Source: Candidatus Omnitrophota bacterium (lineage in GTDB: Bacteria > Omnitrophota > Gorgyraeia > Duberdicusellales > 4484-171). Taken from it: a stretch of 6,737 nucleotides of DNA. The stretch lies in contig JALOBR010000078.1 in NCBI GenBank assembly GCA_023228195.1, forward strand, positions 1 to 6,737, given 5' to 3'. Numbering within the stretch: position 1 is the stretch's first letter; every line of letters starts with the position of its first letter. The notes under the pieces were generated by a model. The model searched no databases and was not told the origin of the DNA. It worked only from the letters and a program-made list of their open reading frames with translations. A program made the position numbers and the translations under genes. This document shows, in pieces, positions 6,617 to 6,737 of this stretch.

Positions 6617-6737
6617 CTAATCCGTTAATAATTCTTTGTAGACAGCTATTGTTTTATCCGCTGTAGCCGCCCAATTGAATCTATAGATATTTTCGAAGCC
6701 TTTTTGGATGAGGGCATTACGTAAGCTATCGTCAGTT
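6617..6737 (-). CDS. Glycosyltransferase, probable GT4 family, C-terminal 39 residues only (5' part beyond the window)
   Basis: An open frame enters from the right edge on the minus strand and ends at a TAG stop (6617-6619), giving 39 residues. It was identified by reading the edge of the window by hand. The tail contains LRNALIQKGFENIYRFNW followed by TADKTIAVYKELL. This matches the usual end of GT4 (GT-B fold) glycosyltransferases: a helix of the form L-R-x(3)-L-x(2)-G, then a 'F-x-W-x(2)-T-A' segment and a final helix 'T-x-x-V-Y-x-E-L-L' that packs back on the N-terminal domain. The catalytic part is outside the window, so neither substrate nor linkage can be judged. It is in the same orientation as the following genes and 78 bp upstream of the next one, so it probably belongs to the same polysaccharide cluster. 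The family assignment rests on this short tail alone. Confidence 0.75.
   Translation of the reverse strand, partial: TDDSLRNALIQKGFENIYRFNWAATADKTIAVYKELLTD

Overview
The window holds a one-directional block of surface-polysaccharide genes. Everything is read on the minus strand, so transcription runs from the right end of the window to the left. There are six complete genes plus the 3' end of a seventh. They are packed almost without gaps: two 8-bp overlaps, one 11-bp overlap, a 1-bp gap and a 20-bp gap. The only real non-coding stretch is 78 bp (6539-6616), between the cut-off gene and the first complete one. No RNA gene, mobile element, CRISPR array or convincing terminator was found.

Layout in transcription order: (i) 6617-6737, C-terminus of a probable GT4 glycosyltransferase; (ii) 5414-6538, a WbaZ-like GT4 glycosyltransferase; (iii) 4015-5412, a WbaP/WcaJ-type polyprenyl-phosphate sugar-phosphotransferase that starts a lipid-linked glycan; (iv) 2823-4025, an O-antigen ligase or Wzy polymerase-like membrane protein; (v) 2036-2830, a WaaE/LgtF-like GT2 glycosyltransferase; (vi) 972-2015 and (vii) 5-979, two different GT9 (heptosyltransferase-family) proteins.

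How they may work together (inference from families): the phosphotransferase loads the first sugar phosphate onto undecaprenyl phosphate at the inner face of the cytoplasmic membrane. The GT4 and GT2 enzymes extend the glycan. The multi-pass Wzy/WaaL-like protein polymerises it or transfers it to a lipid A core in the periplasm. The GT9 enzymes probably add heptose or similar residues to the core. No flippase (Wzx), ABC exporter (Wzm/Wzt), chain-length regulator (Wzz) or sugar-nucleotide synthesis gene lies inside the window, so the pathway is incomplete here.

Organism: GT9 genes and a ligase-like protein point to a diderm bacterium that makes LPS or LOS. The DNA is AT-rich, the proteins are rich in Lys and Ile, and only one of six starts has a clear Shine-Dalgarno sequence. 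The mix of genes resembles environmental candidate phyla such as Omnitrophota, but this is an impression from gene style and not a supported assignment. I see an ordinary, compact glycan locus with a few oddities, and no clear evidence of a new kind of system.
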